This document shows positions 36,175 to 48,539 of a stretch of DNA of 64,000 nucleotides, piece by piece; position 1 is the first letter of the stretch; every line of letters starts with the position of its first letter. The notes beneath the pieces were generated by a model. That model had not been told where the DNA came from and made no database searches. It saw only the letters and a list, made by a program, of their open reading frames with translations. The DNA is from Daphnia pulex. Its lineage: Eukaryota > Arthropoda > Branchiopoda > Diplostraca > Daphniidae. The stretch covers positions 4,030,001 to 4,094,000 of the forward strand of contig NC_060023.1 of NCBI RefSeq assembly GCF_021134715.1, written 5' to 3'. The position numbers and the translations under genes were made by a program.

Positions 36175-39100
36175 GACTGCCGTGTCTGCATAAAGCAAGG
36201 TTTTCGAACTTTAACCGAAAGTAATCGATAATTTAGCTGTGTTTGATGTCACTGACATACGTCGGAAATTACTGAGCAAACAGTAACATGAGCATGCTCA
36301 GCCCTAGTGAGAAAAAGTCGATCACGATATATAATAGACAGGTAGAGCAACGGGTTCAATCCCCCCATTCCAAAAAGCGTCCTAGTTTGGGGAGTGGCCA
36401 AATTGTGCGTTTCACATTTCCCTCTTTCAAGAGAAGGACATCGTTCTGCAGGGCTTTCCTGCAGCCAACCCATCTGGATTAGGGTCCACCTACCATAGAC
36501 AACGAGTAGAAAGTCTACTATAATAGTGGTCCCAAAACTGAGAAGAATGGTAGTTATGCGCGTGACATGCCGTATGGTGACGTGCGTACGCTAATATAAT
36601 AAGTTCGGGTTTCATTCCATTTTCCTACTGTTGCAATGCTTAACATATTATAATTTTTTACGTGTAACTATGCATGGTATCATTTTCGGATATACATGTA
36701 AATGAAGAAAAAAAATTCCACAAGATTTATGAATTTTTTCAGATTTTTTACGTTACTCTTAGTGTTGTTGCGTTAATGAATTTTCAATTCATTTTCTTTT
36801 TTTCGTTTTCCTATTAAAACGAAACCGATCGTTTTTAACGAAGTTTTCGTTATTTAAGAAACTACATTTTATTTTTCTCAAGACTTAATGTTCTGTATTA
36901 ACTACAAACGTACAATGAAACGACACGAGAAAAGATCAACAGAAAAACCTTTTTCTCAATATTTTTTTTTGCTTTATAAAGAAATTTATTGGATTTATCG
37001 TATAAAAAAACAACTTTCCTTTCTTTTTCGATGGTGAAAAAAAGGGGAATAGCGATGATAGGAAGAAATAGCGAAATGGGGATGTATGAGTTTTTTATAT
37101 TGGTAAGTATTGATGGGTAGTAGAATTGATACATAGAACTTTGGTATGCACAAATAAATCAGTCAGTCTAGTGAGAAGAGTGAGGGCTGATATGTGAGAG
37201 TGCTGGTGGTCGATAAACGAACGTTTCTTATCTTATTTGACTCAGCTTATTACATTTGTAATCAAATATCCATTTGACGTTAATTTTTTTACGTAAATTG
37301 GGAGGCCATATCGGACGTTCATTGGAAAGGACATTTATGACGTCTAAAAATATGAAAATTACGTCCGGCTTTGACATCCAGCCCAATCGGAGCAAACGAC
37401 TTCGAAACATCCTATTGGCGTATGTGTGCTAATAGGGTTATGTATATGTGCGTGTTCGTGTATTTGTGTGTGTGTGTCTATGTGTGACAGGTCTATGCCC
37501 TCCTTTTGTTTGTGGCAGTTGCTTGCTTGCAGCTGTGCCGATGTTCACGTGTAAACATACATATCGGATAGGGCAATGTACCCACACATGTAAAAAAAAA
37601 AACGATAGAAACTCAATAGAAGGTTAAACATACGAAAACTGGAGGCCTTTGAAATAGCAACAGACAGCTAAACAGATTGGATACTCGATTCATTCGTTCC
37701 TTAACGGCTGTATAATTGAATTGGAAATGGCTCCCTTTCCCTCTCTTATTATGATATTTCTCATTTTGGCATGTTTAACTTATTTCATCGGCGGCCTACC
37801 TATAAGAAACAAATAAAAACTCAGGGAAAACAACGTAAGCAATTTGTTTTTCCTGCAACGTGGAAGTACATATCTAGATGATATTCTTCGCTACGCTATG
37901 CTGGTAATATTTTGGTAGTAGTAGATGGTGATGCTTATCGACTATACGATAAGCATCGCCTGATCGAAATCAGAATATGGGGGACCTAGGTGTTTCATTT
38001 CCGCAATATTTGCGAATATGAACACGGCCTATATATAGGGTGATTAGTTGATGTCATCGACCAATTATTTTTTTGTTGTCCTTCACCACTTTCAACACAA
38101 ACTGGCGTTGTTCTTCGTCATCTGTGTAATCTTTAAAGTCTCCAACTCTCCATCACGCAGTTGTTCGTTACTTCAAGTTTGGTTGCAAAATCCCTGGCAT
38201 AGCGGCAATCTTGAGGATTGTTTAGTTGAAGTAATGAGAATAAAAGCCAAGATTTGGTCCGATGAATTCATGAAACAATGTTAGCATACTCAAATTAATT
38301 GTAGGGAAATTTGGTTTGCTGATTTTTAAACGAACTAGGCCGGCGAGTTTTGAAAAGCTTTCTGGCCATAAGCGTCCTGGTGAAATCAGATAAGCTCTCG
38401 TTGAACAAAGGAAGAACGACCAACTCCTCTGTGAAGTAGACCTACTAGAGATGTCTGTTGATTGAAGCAATTAGCGACCAAATCATCACTTCTAGGAAGG
38501 GAAAATATTGATCGGGGCAAACACAGAGAGATTCGTGATCGAAGAAATAATTTTGCATAAAACTATATGCAATAAAGTTAGCCATTCTATGCACAATTCT
38601 TCCTTTTTTCAAGCAAAACATTGAACAAGTTGGCCAGTAACTCCATTTTTAGCAGATAGATCGACTGGGACAATTGGGACATAAACTAGACGCAGTGTTC
38701 GGAACCAGTAGAACGTCACGGAGTTTTCAGTGACGTGGGAAAAAATTTGCTTGTCATGCGTCAATCTTAAGGCTGACGTCAAAAGTAAAAAAAGTAACCG
38801 TAAATTCTAAAAATGTATCAGTCAATGTCATGACTTAAGTCGCAAAATAAGTCATTTATTTATAGCCAATATTACAAGTTGTTTTACAAGTTTAGAGCAA
38901 TTTTTAGAAATATTAACATTTCCAACATTTAATCAGTAAATTTATTTCTTCTTATTGTTAAAATTAGTGCTGCTAAGCTAAGAAGACGCTCTACTGGAGC
39001 ACTAGTTGGAATGTTATCATAAAAATCCAATCTCTGAAACCCACCACATTAAGAAATCGAATTTTTAAGCTTCCAAAAAGTGAACATGACAGTATTTCTG

Positions 39101-40585
39101 CCAAATATACTTGCCAATTGGCAAATTTAGAATAATATTTGTTTGTTTTTTTAAGAACAGTAGCTCTCCTTATAGTAGCTCCCATGGTTGCGCCTTATCC
39201 GCCGGTTGAAGGGGTGCGCGCGCGGCGAAAACCCGCAAAAAAAATACGGTTTTCAAAAATTTGTAACTTTTAAACTGATAGCGTGTACAGCGTGATTTTT
39301 ATTTATCGTCGTTCATTACAAACATTTCTATTACTCTTAAAAAAATGAAGGCCGTCCGAGCGGCCAGATTTTGTCAAAATTCAATCAAAATTTTAATCTT
39401 TGGATCAATTTTTGGGATAGACGGGAGAAATTTATTGTTAGATTGGTGAACCTTCCACCTGGCCAGCAATCGAGTAGTTTTCCCATCAAAACGTCACCGT
39501 CAAAATAATTTGTCGTCAGCTTCGCCACCGAAATTACAAAAAAAAACGTTAAGAGGAGAAGAACATCGGAACGAGAATAAGAAATTAAACTTAGATAAGA
39601 TGCCTCATTTTAGGTCTGAAATAAAGGCCACACACATAAACAGATTTTCTAATCGTGTAATATTTTCGTTTGTTAATAAGAAATAAAAGAAATAGAATAG
39701 AATCCTCCTATATTGCATTTTACACAGAAAATTGTAGTTATGTTGCAATCATGACAAACACAATTATGTTTCAATCATTAAAACAACATACAAAATGACT
39801 GGTGTTCCGAGTGTCAAATGTTTTGGCTTAGTTTCCAACAAGTTGCTTTTTTTCTTAATCTGTTTTTTTGTGCTGTTTGAATAACTGGTTGTGAAGTATT
39901 TTTCTCGAGCTTTCCCATTTTTCCTGAAAAATTGTTAAAATTATTAAAATTAGTAATCATGTTTGATTTGAAACATTTTTAAGATGATGCTTGTCTAGTT
40001 GTTTGGTAATAACACAGGCAGCTTAAAGCTAAGTAGCTAAAAGCTAAAATTTAAAAACTTGGACAGCGCGTCGCGCGTTATCCCCGTAATACTCAAAACT
40101 TATTAATTAATTTTCGTTTGTTACTTTAAGAAACATGAAATTGTTTATGAAAATGTTTGAAATAAATACTTATGAGTTTTTTCATCAAATATGTTTCATT
40201 TCCTACTTAACCCGAGCACTGGGTTGTTGAAGTTTGGTTTTAATTCCTTTCCTTTCTTTCACCTTCAAGAAGAAAACAAGAGAAAGATAAAAGGGCCAGA
40301 AAAACACGACGATATACTCTCTGCCAATAAACATTGAAACAGGTTATACTTTTGTATTCTGTTCAAGAAGTTCGAAGCGTGAATGTACACTTTCTTTACT
40401 GACACATTAGTCGAGATAAGAGGAGTTACGAATGGACTTGATCTTACTCCTAAAAAATACTTCATTTTTCACTAGCACTTTTACTTACATCTCTATCTCT
40501 CGTCTCAGTTCTTCTAGAACATTTTAAACTCCTGTTAAACAAGATTTTTGTCGTTCATTCTGGGATGTAAACAGTTTAAGGTTTG
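36175..40585. other. Gene-poor repetitive-looking spacer
   Basis: No protein gene is supported in 4.4 kb. A GT-rich microsatellite-like stretch lies near 37440-37485. A locally GC-rich patch is near 39190-39235. Small ORFs at 36249-36473, 38048-38284 and 38222-38470 lack family features. A short tRNA-like string near 36343-36375 is discussed under rejected items. Confidence 0.35.
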
Positions 40586-41131
40586 TCATGGATGATGTAA
40601 TGTTGTCATGGAAAAATTTTTGTTTGTTTTGGCCGTTAGAGGAGCAGTGCAATGAAGGAAGGAACAAGCAAACTTTTGAAATTTGGTCACAAATGTTCTC
40701 CTTCTCTCCGCCGTGGTGATGTTGTGGGCCTTGGGAATCTCTGGCTCCGTTATCAAGGGAGGTAACTTTCTCACGTGGAACTCTGCCCTCCTAATCATTT
40801 TGCTTTTTTGTCCTATTTGAGAGAGAGAGAGTGGTGTAGGAGCCTGAGGCTCGTACAAGGTTGTAGGTTGACGGTAATCATACCAGGTAACCATACCAGG
40901 ATCCAGCATCTTTCCTGCCGAACTGCATGGTATTCGGATGCTCTGTCTGCTATGTATGCCTCTGAATCGCCAACCCCTGGTTTCCACCTTTTCAGAAACT
41001 CTAGCTCCGCCATCAAAGGCATTATCCAATAAGCCAACAAAATGCTTTATCGCAAAAATAAGGAACCTGCTGAGCTGACTGATCAACCTGCCTCCATCGC
41101 CTTCGATTTGGCCATACCCATGTAAACTCAT
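40586..41131 (-). CDS. Orphan ORF, 181 codons, unknown
   Basis: This is the longest unexplained open frame in the right half of the window. It is basic, rich in Arg, Pro and Thr, has no signal peptide or membrane span, and shows no motif I recognise. Base composition around it is higher in GC than the flanks, which favours either a real or a recently decayed coding exon. No splice-joined partner was evident. It could be a fragment of a mobile element, an unrecognised gene, or chance. Confidence 0.25.
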   Translation of the reverse strand: MSLHGYGQIEGDGGRLISQLSRFLIFAIKHFVGLLDNAFDGGARVSEKVETRGWRFRGIHSRQSIRIPCSSAGKMLDPGMVTWYDYRQPTTLYEPQAPTPLSLSQIGQKSKMIRRAEFHVRKLPPLITEPEIPKAHNITTAERRRTFVTKFQKFACSFLHCTAPLTAKTNKNFSMTTLHHP

Positions 41132-41315
41132 TCTCCCACAGAATCGACATCGAAGGATGCTGGGAGAAACACAACGTTCATTCGAGAAGGATTGGTCCGT
41201 TCACTTATTTAAGATCTTGGGCTGAAGATAATCGCCGAGAGCAGACGGAGTAGCTGACATCCAAATTCCAAAGAATTAGAGTTGCAGTAGAAGAAGGCAT
41301 TCTACTGCAGACAAT

Positions 41316-42640
41316 GTGACGCTCAAGGATTCTATAATGAAGGCCTTTTCGCAGATAGTTTCTGTCTTCGAGTGGGATAAACTACGCAGTCACTTGGAAT
41401 CATCTTGTGGATTTCCCACCTCTACGAAGTTTCGGTGGACTGATGTACCTGTGAAGTTCAAACAATGGGAATCAACTGATCGTACCATTCTTTTTGATAA
41501 AGAAATGCCTCTAAACGAGTTCATTAATCTATTATAGTAGAACAAGTTGATAAATTGACCACGAAACACTTCATAAAAAAAACAATCCAAATTCATAAAA
41601 GAGTTGAAGGAGAATCTTCCAGAAAATGTGTGTCTTCTCCAAGGAGATTTTTCTTAGAACTACTCCAAGATTGCACAAAATTCAACGCAAGGATCTTTCT
41701 TCAATCAAACACCACAAACAACAAGTTCCTAGCATACATAACTGTTAATGGTAAATATGTGCAACATCCTATTTGTGTTACATCTGACTGTACTGCAACA
41801 CAGTTTCTGTTAATTTCTTTTTGAATGTTATGCTTACTTATCTTAAGGAATTGCACCTAAACTTAAAGAAAGTTATTCATTTTACTGACTGAAGTTTATC
41901 AATCTACTGCATCACAAACAAGATTTTAACTTAGATGGAGAATGGCATTTTTTCGCGACTAGCCATGGTAAAGGTCCATTTGACGGAATTGGAGGCACCG
42001 GAAAAAGATAAGCACTTAGAGCAAATTTGCAAATTGCGGCTACCATTCAAACACCGCAGGCTTTATTTCAGTGGTGTGAAAGTAACGTCAAAAACATTAA
42101 GTGTTTCTTCGTATCAGCAACTGAAATAACTGTCAATAAAAAACAATTATGGTTAGGTTTTCAAATTTCAAAGCCATACCAGGCACACAATCCTATCATT
42201 CTTTCGTACCATATTCTTCTAGTGAACAGTCAAAGAAATTTGTCATGAAGTGCAGAAAAAACCAACAATCACGCGGTTTAGAATTTTCACAATTGAAAAA
42301 TGACTGCGTTATAGCTTGTCTATACGAAGAAGATGGGAAATAGTATTTCGCCAAAATTTTGGAACGTGACGAGGAACGCGTAGAGGTGAAAGTACAATTC
42401 TTCAAACAAGCAGGAGAAGACTAACCGCAACGTGGATTTCAATTATCAACTAAAAAAGATGTTGCATTTGTTCCGATGACAAACATACTAAAACTTGTGG
42501 AGTCTTTTAAAAAATCATCAAGTAGAGCAAAAAATTTCCATGTATCGCAATAAGAATTAACTACAATCGCCTGTACATTTTCTCGTTTGATGCAAGATGG
42601 CCAACTGTAGTTGTTTAAAAGTAAACAATGCACTGTTAAT
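41316..42640 (+). pseudogene. Decayed arthropod DNA-transposon protein (GDF-ENYS / HGKG-DGIGG type)
   Basis: Across broken frames the + strand reads, in order, a QSKFIKELKENLPENV stretch, LQGDFS-NYS (about 41570-41660), a FINLLHHKQDFNLDGEWHFF stretch with ATSHGKGPFDGIGG (about 41900-42000), a TPQALFQWCESNVK region, and a tudor-like end with CVIACLYEEDGK...YFAKILERDEE (about 42300-42390). This order matches a protein repeatedly met in arthropod and cnidarian genomes as a dispersed element; I cannot name its superfamily with certainty. Stops and frameshifts show it is dead. Confidence 0.6.
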
Positions 42641-43621
42641 TTAGATACGAATAAAATGTTTTCAAACTACTTGCAGTTTTATTACGCAAACTAATAAAAT
42701 CTTACATTTCCTATCAGTAATAACAAGTTAATGAAAAAATACATAATTATTAAAAAATAAAATTATTCATCATCAAAGGCAGAGTAGTACTGCTGTCTGT
42801 ATTGTTGTGGTATAAACCGATAACATACACCTTCATTTGGCTTTACAACAAAAATAAAATTTATTATTCATCAACAGCAGAGTATTACTGCTCTCTGACT
42901 TCTTTTGGTATAAACCGATTCCATCCTGCTATATATGGTTTTACAATAACAGCTTTTACTTGTAATTCAATTTTCTTTGACGAGTCGTGATTCTTCATAA
43001 TCTGGTCGAAGTTTCCTTCATTTACGATTATTTTGTTGTGAAATATTTCAGTACGGGAAGGAATTAAATTTCTTCGCAATGTAGTGTTTCTCTGGTCCAA
43101 TGAACTGATAGCACAATTTAAAATTAGAAAAAAAACTGAACTATAAAATAATTACCAGATAGCCTTCATAAGAAATTGCTTGAGTAGTGTATCTCTCCTG
43201 TTTTACAGTTCCATAAAAAAAAGATGACTACAATGTGGGTGTCAATGTTTACTTTACGTTTACATGATGTATCCATTATAAAAGAAACTAGAAGATGAAT
43301 TAACCATACAACAATTTTCACAGCCACTTAAACAAAAATGAATAAACCGTAATATGTAGCACAAAATAAGCAACGAACTCTTGTTTAGAAACAAGGGAAA
43401 CTGACTGCTGATGAAAACAAAAATAGAGCAGAGAAAACCAAAACATAGTTGATTATATGGTTTCTAAACTGCATCCCTTCAATTACTGCCTCGAACGTCG
43501 AAATTTCTAACTTAAATTTCTACATTACGACTTGGAGAATATCTGTCTAAGTATTACAAATAAATATTCCGAATACCATTTAATATACATGTTCCATAAG
43601 AGCTCTTGAAACCGGGAGGAA
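42641..43621. other. AT-rich spacer
   Basis: No gene is supported. A near-duplicate phrase occurs twice (about 42775-42830 and 42868-42925: an AGAGTA-TACTGCT...TATAAACCGAT pattern), a short tandem duplication. Confidence 0.35.
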
Positions 43622-43700
43622 CAACGGTGGTGCCGTAGTGGCCTGCCTCAGCGTACGCTTCAGCCTGACAGGCCAAATCCCTATCCCGTGACTCCACCAT
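43622..43700. other. GC-rich structured segment, possible SINE or pseudo-tRNA piece
   Basis: A GC-rich island in AT-rich DNA begins GGTGGTGCCGTAGTGGCC and ends with ACTCCACC. It includes a 10-bp palindrome AGCGTACGCT flanked by GGCCTG and CAGGCC, so it can fold into a long hairpin. The GTAGTGG stretch resembles a polymerase III A box, but no good B box follows. Identity is uncertain. Confidence 0.35.
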
Positions 43701-44595
43701 TCATCTCTTCCACCATGGTAAAAGCCTAATTGACTTTACGAACTGTTTTGACTAATTTTTTTTTCTAATGTTTAACAGGTTCGAAATGCAGGAAAAGTTG
43801 TCTATCAAGTTCAGTGCATCCGTCTGGAAACAAAAAACAAATGAAGAACAAATTTCCTCTTGGATCCGACACTTTATTTCAAACAAAGGGATAAAGGATA
43901 AAACATAATGGAATTTTTTTGTGACACTTAAAGATGGGTAATAATTCAATTAATTTCGTAAGTTGTTGGCAGCCGATTGAATGTGTGTATTTTTTTTTAT
44001 TGTTACTGATCTGACAAACACCTGGTAGAGTTGATTAATATAACGCGCCAATATAATGCAATTATTACTTCTAGCATCTATTACTGATTCTAAACATAAG
44101 AAATATCAGATAAATTAGTAATAATAAGGTTCAAAGGAACATGCCAAAGTTTCCACTCGTTTCCTCTACGCACAAATTAAACCAAAAATTAGATGACAGT
44201 TGTGGTTTAACTGTAGGAAAAATATAAAGGAAATTTCTAAAAAAGTTAAAAATATTAAAGAAGCACTAATTTGATGTTTCACCTTTTAATTAATGTAGTT
44301 CTGACATTATAGAGATTGAGTATACACGGGACTTCCGGATAGACAAGATATAAAAAGAAAAAAGAAAACACAAAAATCAACAAATGAAACCCGTATTTGC
44401 GGCAGCAGCACGCTCTGAAACAGTAAGGTAAGTAACCAGCTTGTGAAGGAACAACAAATCGTCGGCCGGAAAACAAAAACAATAATAAAAAATAGATGTA
44501 ATTGGAAAAACATTGAAAAGAGGAAAAGAGATGAAGATTACTCTGCCGAGAAGCGCCCCGCCTACGGTGTTGCGAGTCAATCACGACGGAGGTAT
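43701..44595. other. Spacer
   Basis: No gene is supported. Reverse ORFs at 44279-44584 overlap in several frames and are hydrophobic, low-complexity translations of an A-rich + strand. Confidence 0.3.
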
Positions 44596-44937
44596 TTAAA
44601 AAAAAATCTCAATCGTCATTTCGCGGAATCTCTTTGTGCTTTCCCTGGCGAAGGTGATCGCTTGAGGCATACTACATACTTCCGCTCCGTTTGTCGCCAT
44701 TACTTTCGCCACTGCCAATCGCAACAAGGGCAGTCCACAGTTGACTGACCACCTGTAGAGAAACAGAACGTTGTCGACAGCAATATGGGGTTTAATCCGA
44801 GCCAGACAGTGAAGGAACAAAGCGTGGTGGCCGTAGCGATGGGCCAACTTCCAGATGTTGACCAGTGATTTGAAACCAGCTTCCGTGCAGTAAGTGTCGG
44901 GAACGACAACGATGAACGAAAAGCATATCATGTCCAC
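44596..44937 (-). pseudogene. BTB/BACK-like fragment
   Basis: This 113-codon reverse ORF reads like the end of a BTB domain running into a BACK-type helix bundle: LVNIWKLAHRYGHHALFLHC, then KPHIAVDNVLFLYRWS and RLAVAKVMATNGAEV. BTB-BACK proteins commonly serve as CUL3 adaptors (family knowledge). The codons upstream do not continue as a BTB core in the same frame, and the first codon is not ATG, so this is either one exon of a larger gene or a broken copy. The flanking sequence is GC-richer than the rest of the island, favouring former coding function. Confidence 0.35.
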
Positions 44938-47886
44938 AAAGGCACAAACAAGTCGTACGGGACGCCAATAATTTCCTAGACGTTTCCCTGAAGTGGAAAG
45001 TGGGCGGAGTCGTCAAAGTTAATCGCGGGCGGAAAGCAGGGACCGCCAGCACACAAAAAAAGCCGCATGTGCCTTGTAGGTCTCGCCAACACACCACACC
45101 ATACACATATAGAAGCATAAACACAACGATCCATACATATTTTCGTAATAATGCATATAAATATATCATATGACTATATTATATCATATGAAAGTGGCTA
45201 TTTTACGGCTGTTGTTTAATTGGCTCTCGCGATGTCGATGCGAGAAGCCGCACATAAAAATTCGGTGGACGATCTCCATGGGTCAGTGGTTGTCGTATAT
45301 ATTTTATTCGTTTGTTAAAATGGAACTGCTTGTACAAAACTTTCGCAAGATGGTTACAATTTCGTACCCATATCACACAAAAAGAAAGGAGATAAGTTAT
45401 GACATATTGTTGAAGAATACATTGAAAAACACAAAGACAAAAAGCCTCGAGGAAATGCTGTTGCAATTCGACAAATACAGTAAGTGGCTTCTTCTTTTTG
45501 CTGCTGGTATTGAGTTACATGTACATCTCTCTCGTGATAGTGCACTCCTCTTGATCCGTACAAAGTTTTAGTTCTCTCCGTCCGTACAAATTGAAATGAC
45601 AGACGTCATCAGGGTAATTGGTCAAGTAGCATTTGATGGACTCGCAGGAAAACAGACTGTGTCAGATCAAAGCGCATTGTTCAACTTTGTTGGATGATAA
45701 AAATTTTAAGACATCAAATAAGCTGAGAGGGAACTTGTTGGATTAGGTGGATTTTTCGATGACGCCCATTATTTATGATGTAACGTGTATGATCTCGTAC
45801 GGGATCAGACGTATGTTTTTCACGACGATCTCAAAGCAGTTTTCTGAAGGAATCACAAATTTGGGCGGATGTTTACAGTAACCAGTTGTTACCTTCAACG
45901 ACAGCCTTTTTTTGTAGTCAGGCCAATAACGACAAATTTTTTACATCAATTTTGTCTTAATTGGAAAATAAAATGGAATGAAGTAACAGACCAATTGCTA
46001 ATTTTTTTTTCATATTTCAGTGACGGGAAAACCTCCAAACTAAAATGCGTTCCCAAACAAACAAAGTGGATTTTAGATTAGCATAAATGGTATTGTTCAA
46101 AGAATTGACATTTTTCAAGGAACCTGGATCACCGAAATCCGTTTAATGCTAATCTGGCAACCCCGAGCCATTTTTCCGCTTCCTTTATTGCCCTCCCTCT
46201 CTTTAGCCCTTCTTTTCCCTCTGACTTCTTCGTCGGCTCTATAGCGTGGTGGAGCTGTCAGAGCCCGAAACGACACATTTCTTAGTTTAAAGTTCGTTCG
46301 TTGTCCTCGAGGTTATATACTCTTCTGATTGTTAGTGTCTCCTCTTCCTACATTGTCCAGGTACATATTGTTATGAGTTGAATTTGTGCCCCATACTAAA
46401 TTATTGTTCTGTGTCCAGTCGCCACCTTGGCTCTAAGACTATTCGCCATTCTCTGGCCCTCCACGTGATAATCTGTCCAGCATTCTGATTTGGGTAATAT
46501 TTCCTTATGTTTATAATATGTATCTGGCCCTAATTTATGTTTCACTCCCATCAGGTCTGATTGTGTCTGTCTGACTCTTTGCAATCCTTGCGAGTCACTC
46601 TCTTCTCACTTTTGTGTGTGCAATCCCAGGTATTGTCCGTTATCAATTTCATTATTCCCCCACACACTAATCCCCCTATCTTTTCCCCAGAAGCCACACG
46701 ATGTCTCTGAATACAATATTCATTCATCCATCAGCCTACAGTCAGGCCACGAGAAATTTAATTCAAGGGTTCCATCAAGGGAACAGAACCAGATGGTGTT
46801 TATTGTCAAGACCCTGGGCACTTTGCGTCAACCGACATTCTCAAGCTAATGAACAACGATTGCATAATATGTTCGCACAACGGACCGCCCGTAAAGTTCA
46901 GACATGAATGAATCATGACAGGAATCAACTTTCGGGGCTGGTTCAACAACATCAATTCAGCATGTTTACCGGTCATACGGTTTTTCATATTTGAAGTGCC
47001 TTCATTCTTAAAAGTTTTGGTTTAGTAGTTACAATGAATAGTTAACTCATCATTCTCATCGTTCTTCAGAGCGAAATACTTCCAATATAGAGACGTCCGA
47101 GTGTAAGCATGTTTTCTAACTTTTCAAAATGTTCCAGTTGCAGAAATGGGCCAACGTCTCAACTCTTCACCTTATAGCATAACAAGTTCAGTCAGTTAAT
47201 CGTAATAATACAAAAATCAATTAAGCATAGACCTAATCTAATACAGTTTTAAACTATGGTCAAGTTAAAAGATGAGTACGATAAATATAATACTTGGCAG
47301 TTCTGTGCTAGCTGAAGCTGTTGAATTCTGCTCTGTCAAAGAAGTAGGAAGAGGGTCAACACTCTCAGTCACATCAGCTTCTTCTTCGATTGAAGAATCA
47401 GAATCTAATATGATATGATAACACCTACAGTATGTTGAACAACAGGGGTTTTACTATCTTGAAATGATTTACTGGTGTTGGTGGATTTTTTCTGTTGTTG
47501 TTTTGATTTAGGATTCATTTCTGACCAAAATAAAAAATAAAAAACTAGAATTAGAAAAATTGTGTCAGATCTTCTACTTACCAAAACATTAATACCCAAA
47601 ATTCCAAATCAAATACAACGCAAAAAAAGTACGGTAACTCGCTATGGTAGTTGGCAGTTAGCACTTGCCACTCAATTTAATCGAAAAAAGAGAGTGGAGT
47701 AGTGTACTCATTTGAATTAAAAAGCCTCAGTGCCATATGCTTTTCTTGAGAAAGAAATAAACCATAGAGGCATGATTTGTTGTCTGCTAGCCAAATGGCT
47801 ATTTAGAGACTAAAAGCTGCTGCTCTAAGAGCGTAAATGTTTTGTTTTTAAAAATTTGTAAATCAATTTGACGTGAATTGACATAA
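44938..47886. other. Spacer with unassigned ORFs
   Basis: No gene is supported with confidence. A + ORF of 133 codons (45170-45571) is Lys/Leu-rich without recognisable motifs. The 46190-46700 stretch is pyrimidine-rich and GC-richer than its surroundings and might be part of an LTR-type element, but I found no paired repeat or primer site. Confidence 0.3.
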
Positions 47887-48085
47887 ATATTCATGAATAT
47901 TCACAAAGAATATTCATGAATCGGAAAATGAATATTCAGGTACATTTTCATGAATATTTACCCAAAAATATCACAACTCAAATGAATATGAATTTTGATT
48001 TTTCCAATTCGAGTTGAACTGAATATTCGAAAAATCTCAAAAAACGCAATTCAAATTGAATAAATTCGAATCGATTCGAATCAAA
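47887..48085. repeat. Cluster of ATTCATGAAT/GAATATTC motifs
   Basis: Repeated near-palindromic AT-rich words (AATATTCATGAAT on either side of a short ACAAAG spacer, then further TTCATGAATATT and TCGAATCGATTCGAA copies) make a cluster of overlapping inverted repeats. It is probably a degenerate satellite or transposon end. Confidence 0.5.
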
Positions 48086-48539
48086 TGCAATTCGGGTGGG
48101 ATCGCTAATTATTGGTTATGTTAAAAATATAATATCTCCAAATTGTGTCCCCGGTTCAAAGTATCTTTAAAATAATAATTCCTAGTGGATAACTCAGAAT
48201 AAGAATATTTATTTTTATTGCACCTAATGTAGAAATTATCTTGATAAATTTAAAGATAAAGATATCCGTGCTTCCCACAGTACCTGTAACTATTTTATCT
48301 CATCAGAAAATGGGCTTATAAAAAGAGCCATTTTTTCCTACAAACTTTCCAGCAATTGATTTACTAATAACTGATATGTAAGAAAATCTAAAATTTGGAA
48401 TTAAATTGAGCACGGGAAGTCAAGGTCAAACGATGATAATTGTAGACATAACATTTGTTCGGGTGAAAATTATAAGAAATTATTACAGTTTTTACGTGGA
48501 ATTTAGAACTTTACGTTTATTTCTGCTACGAAAGGAGTT
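48086..48539. other. AT-rich spacer
   Basis: No gene or clear repeat is visible. Confidence 0.3.

Noticed and set aside
36343-36375. tRNA-like string with GGTAGAGCA and GGGTTCAATCCCC
   Set aside because: The two boxes are almost adjacent, leaving no room for an anticodon arm, and no acceptor stem pairs around them. At best a broken pseudo-tRNA fragment.
37440-37485. GT-rich microsatellite-like tract
   Set aside because: The repeat is short and interrupted; nothing beyond ordinary low complexity.
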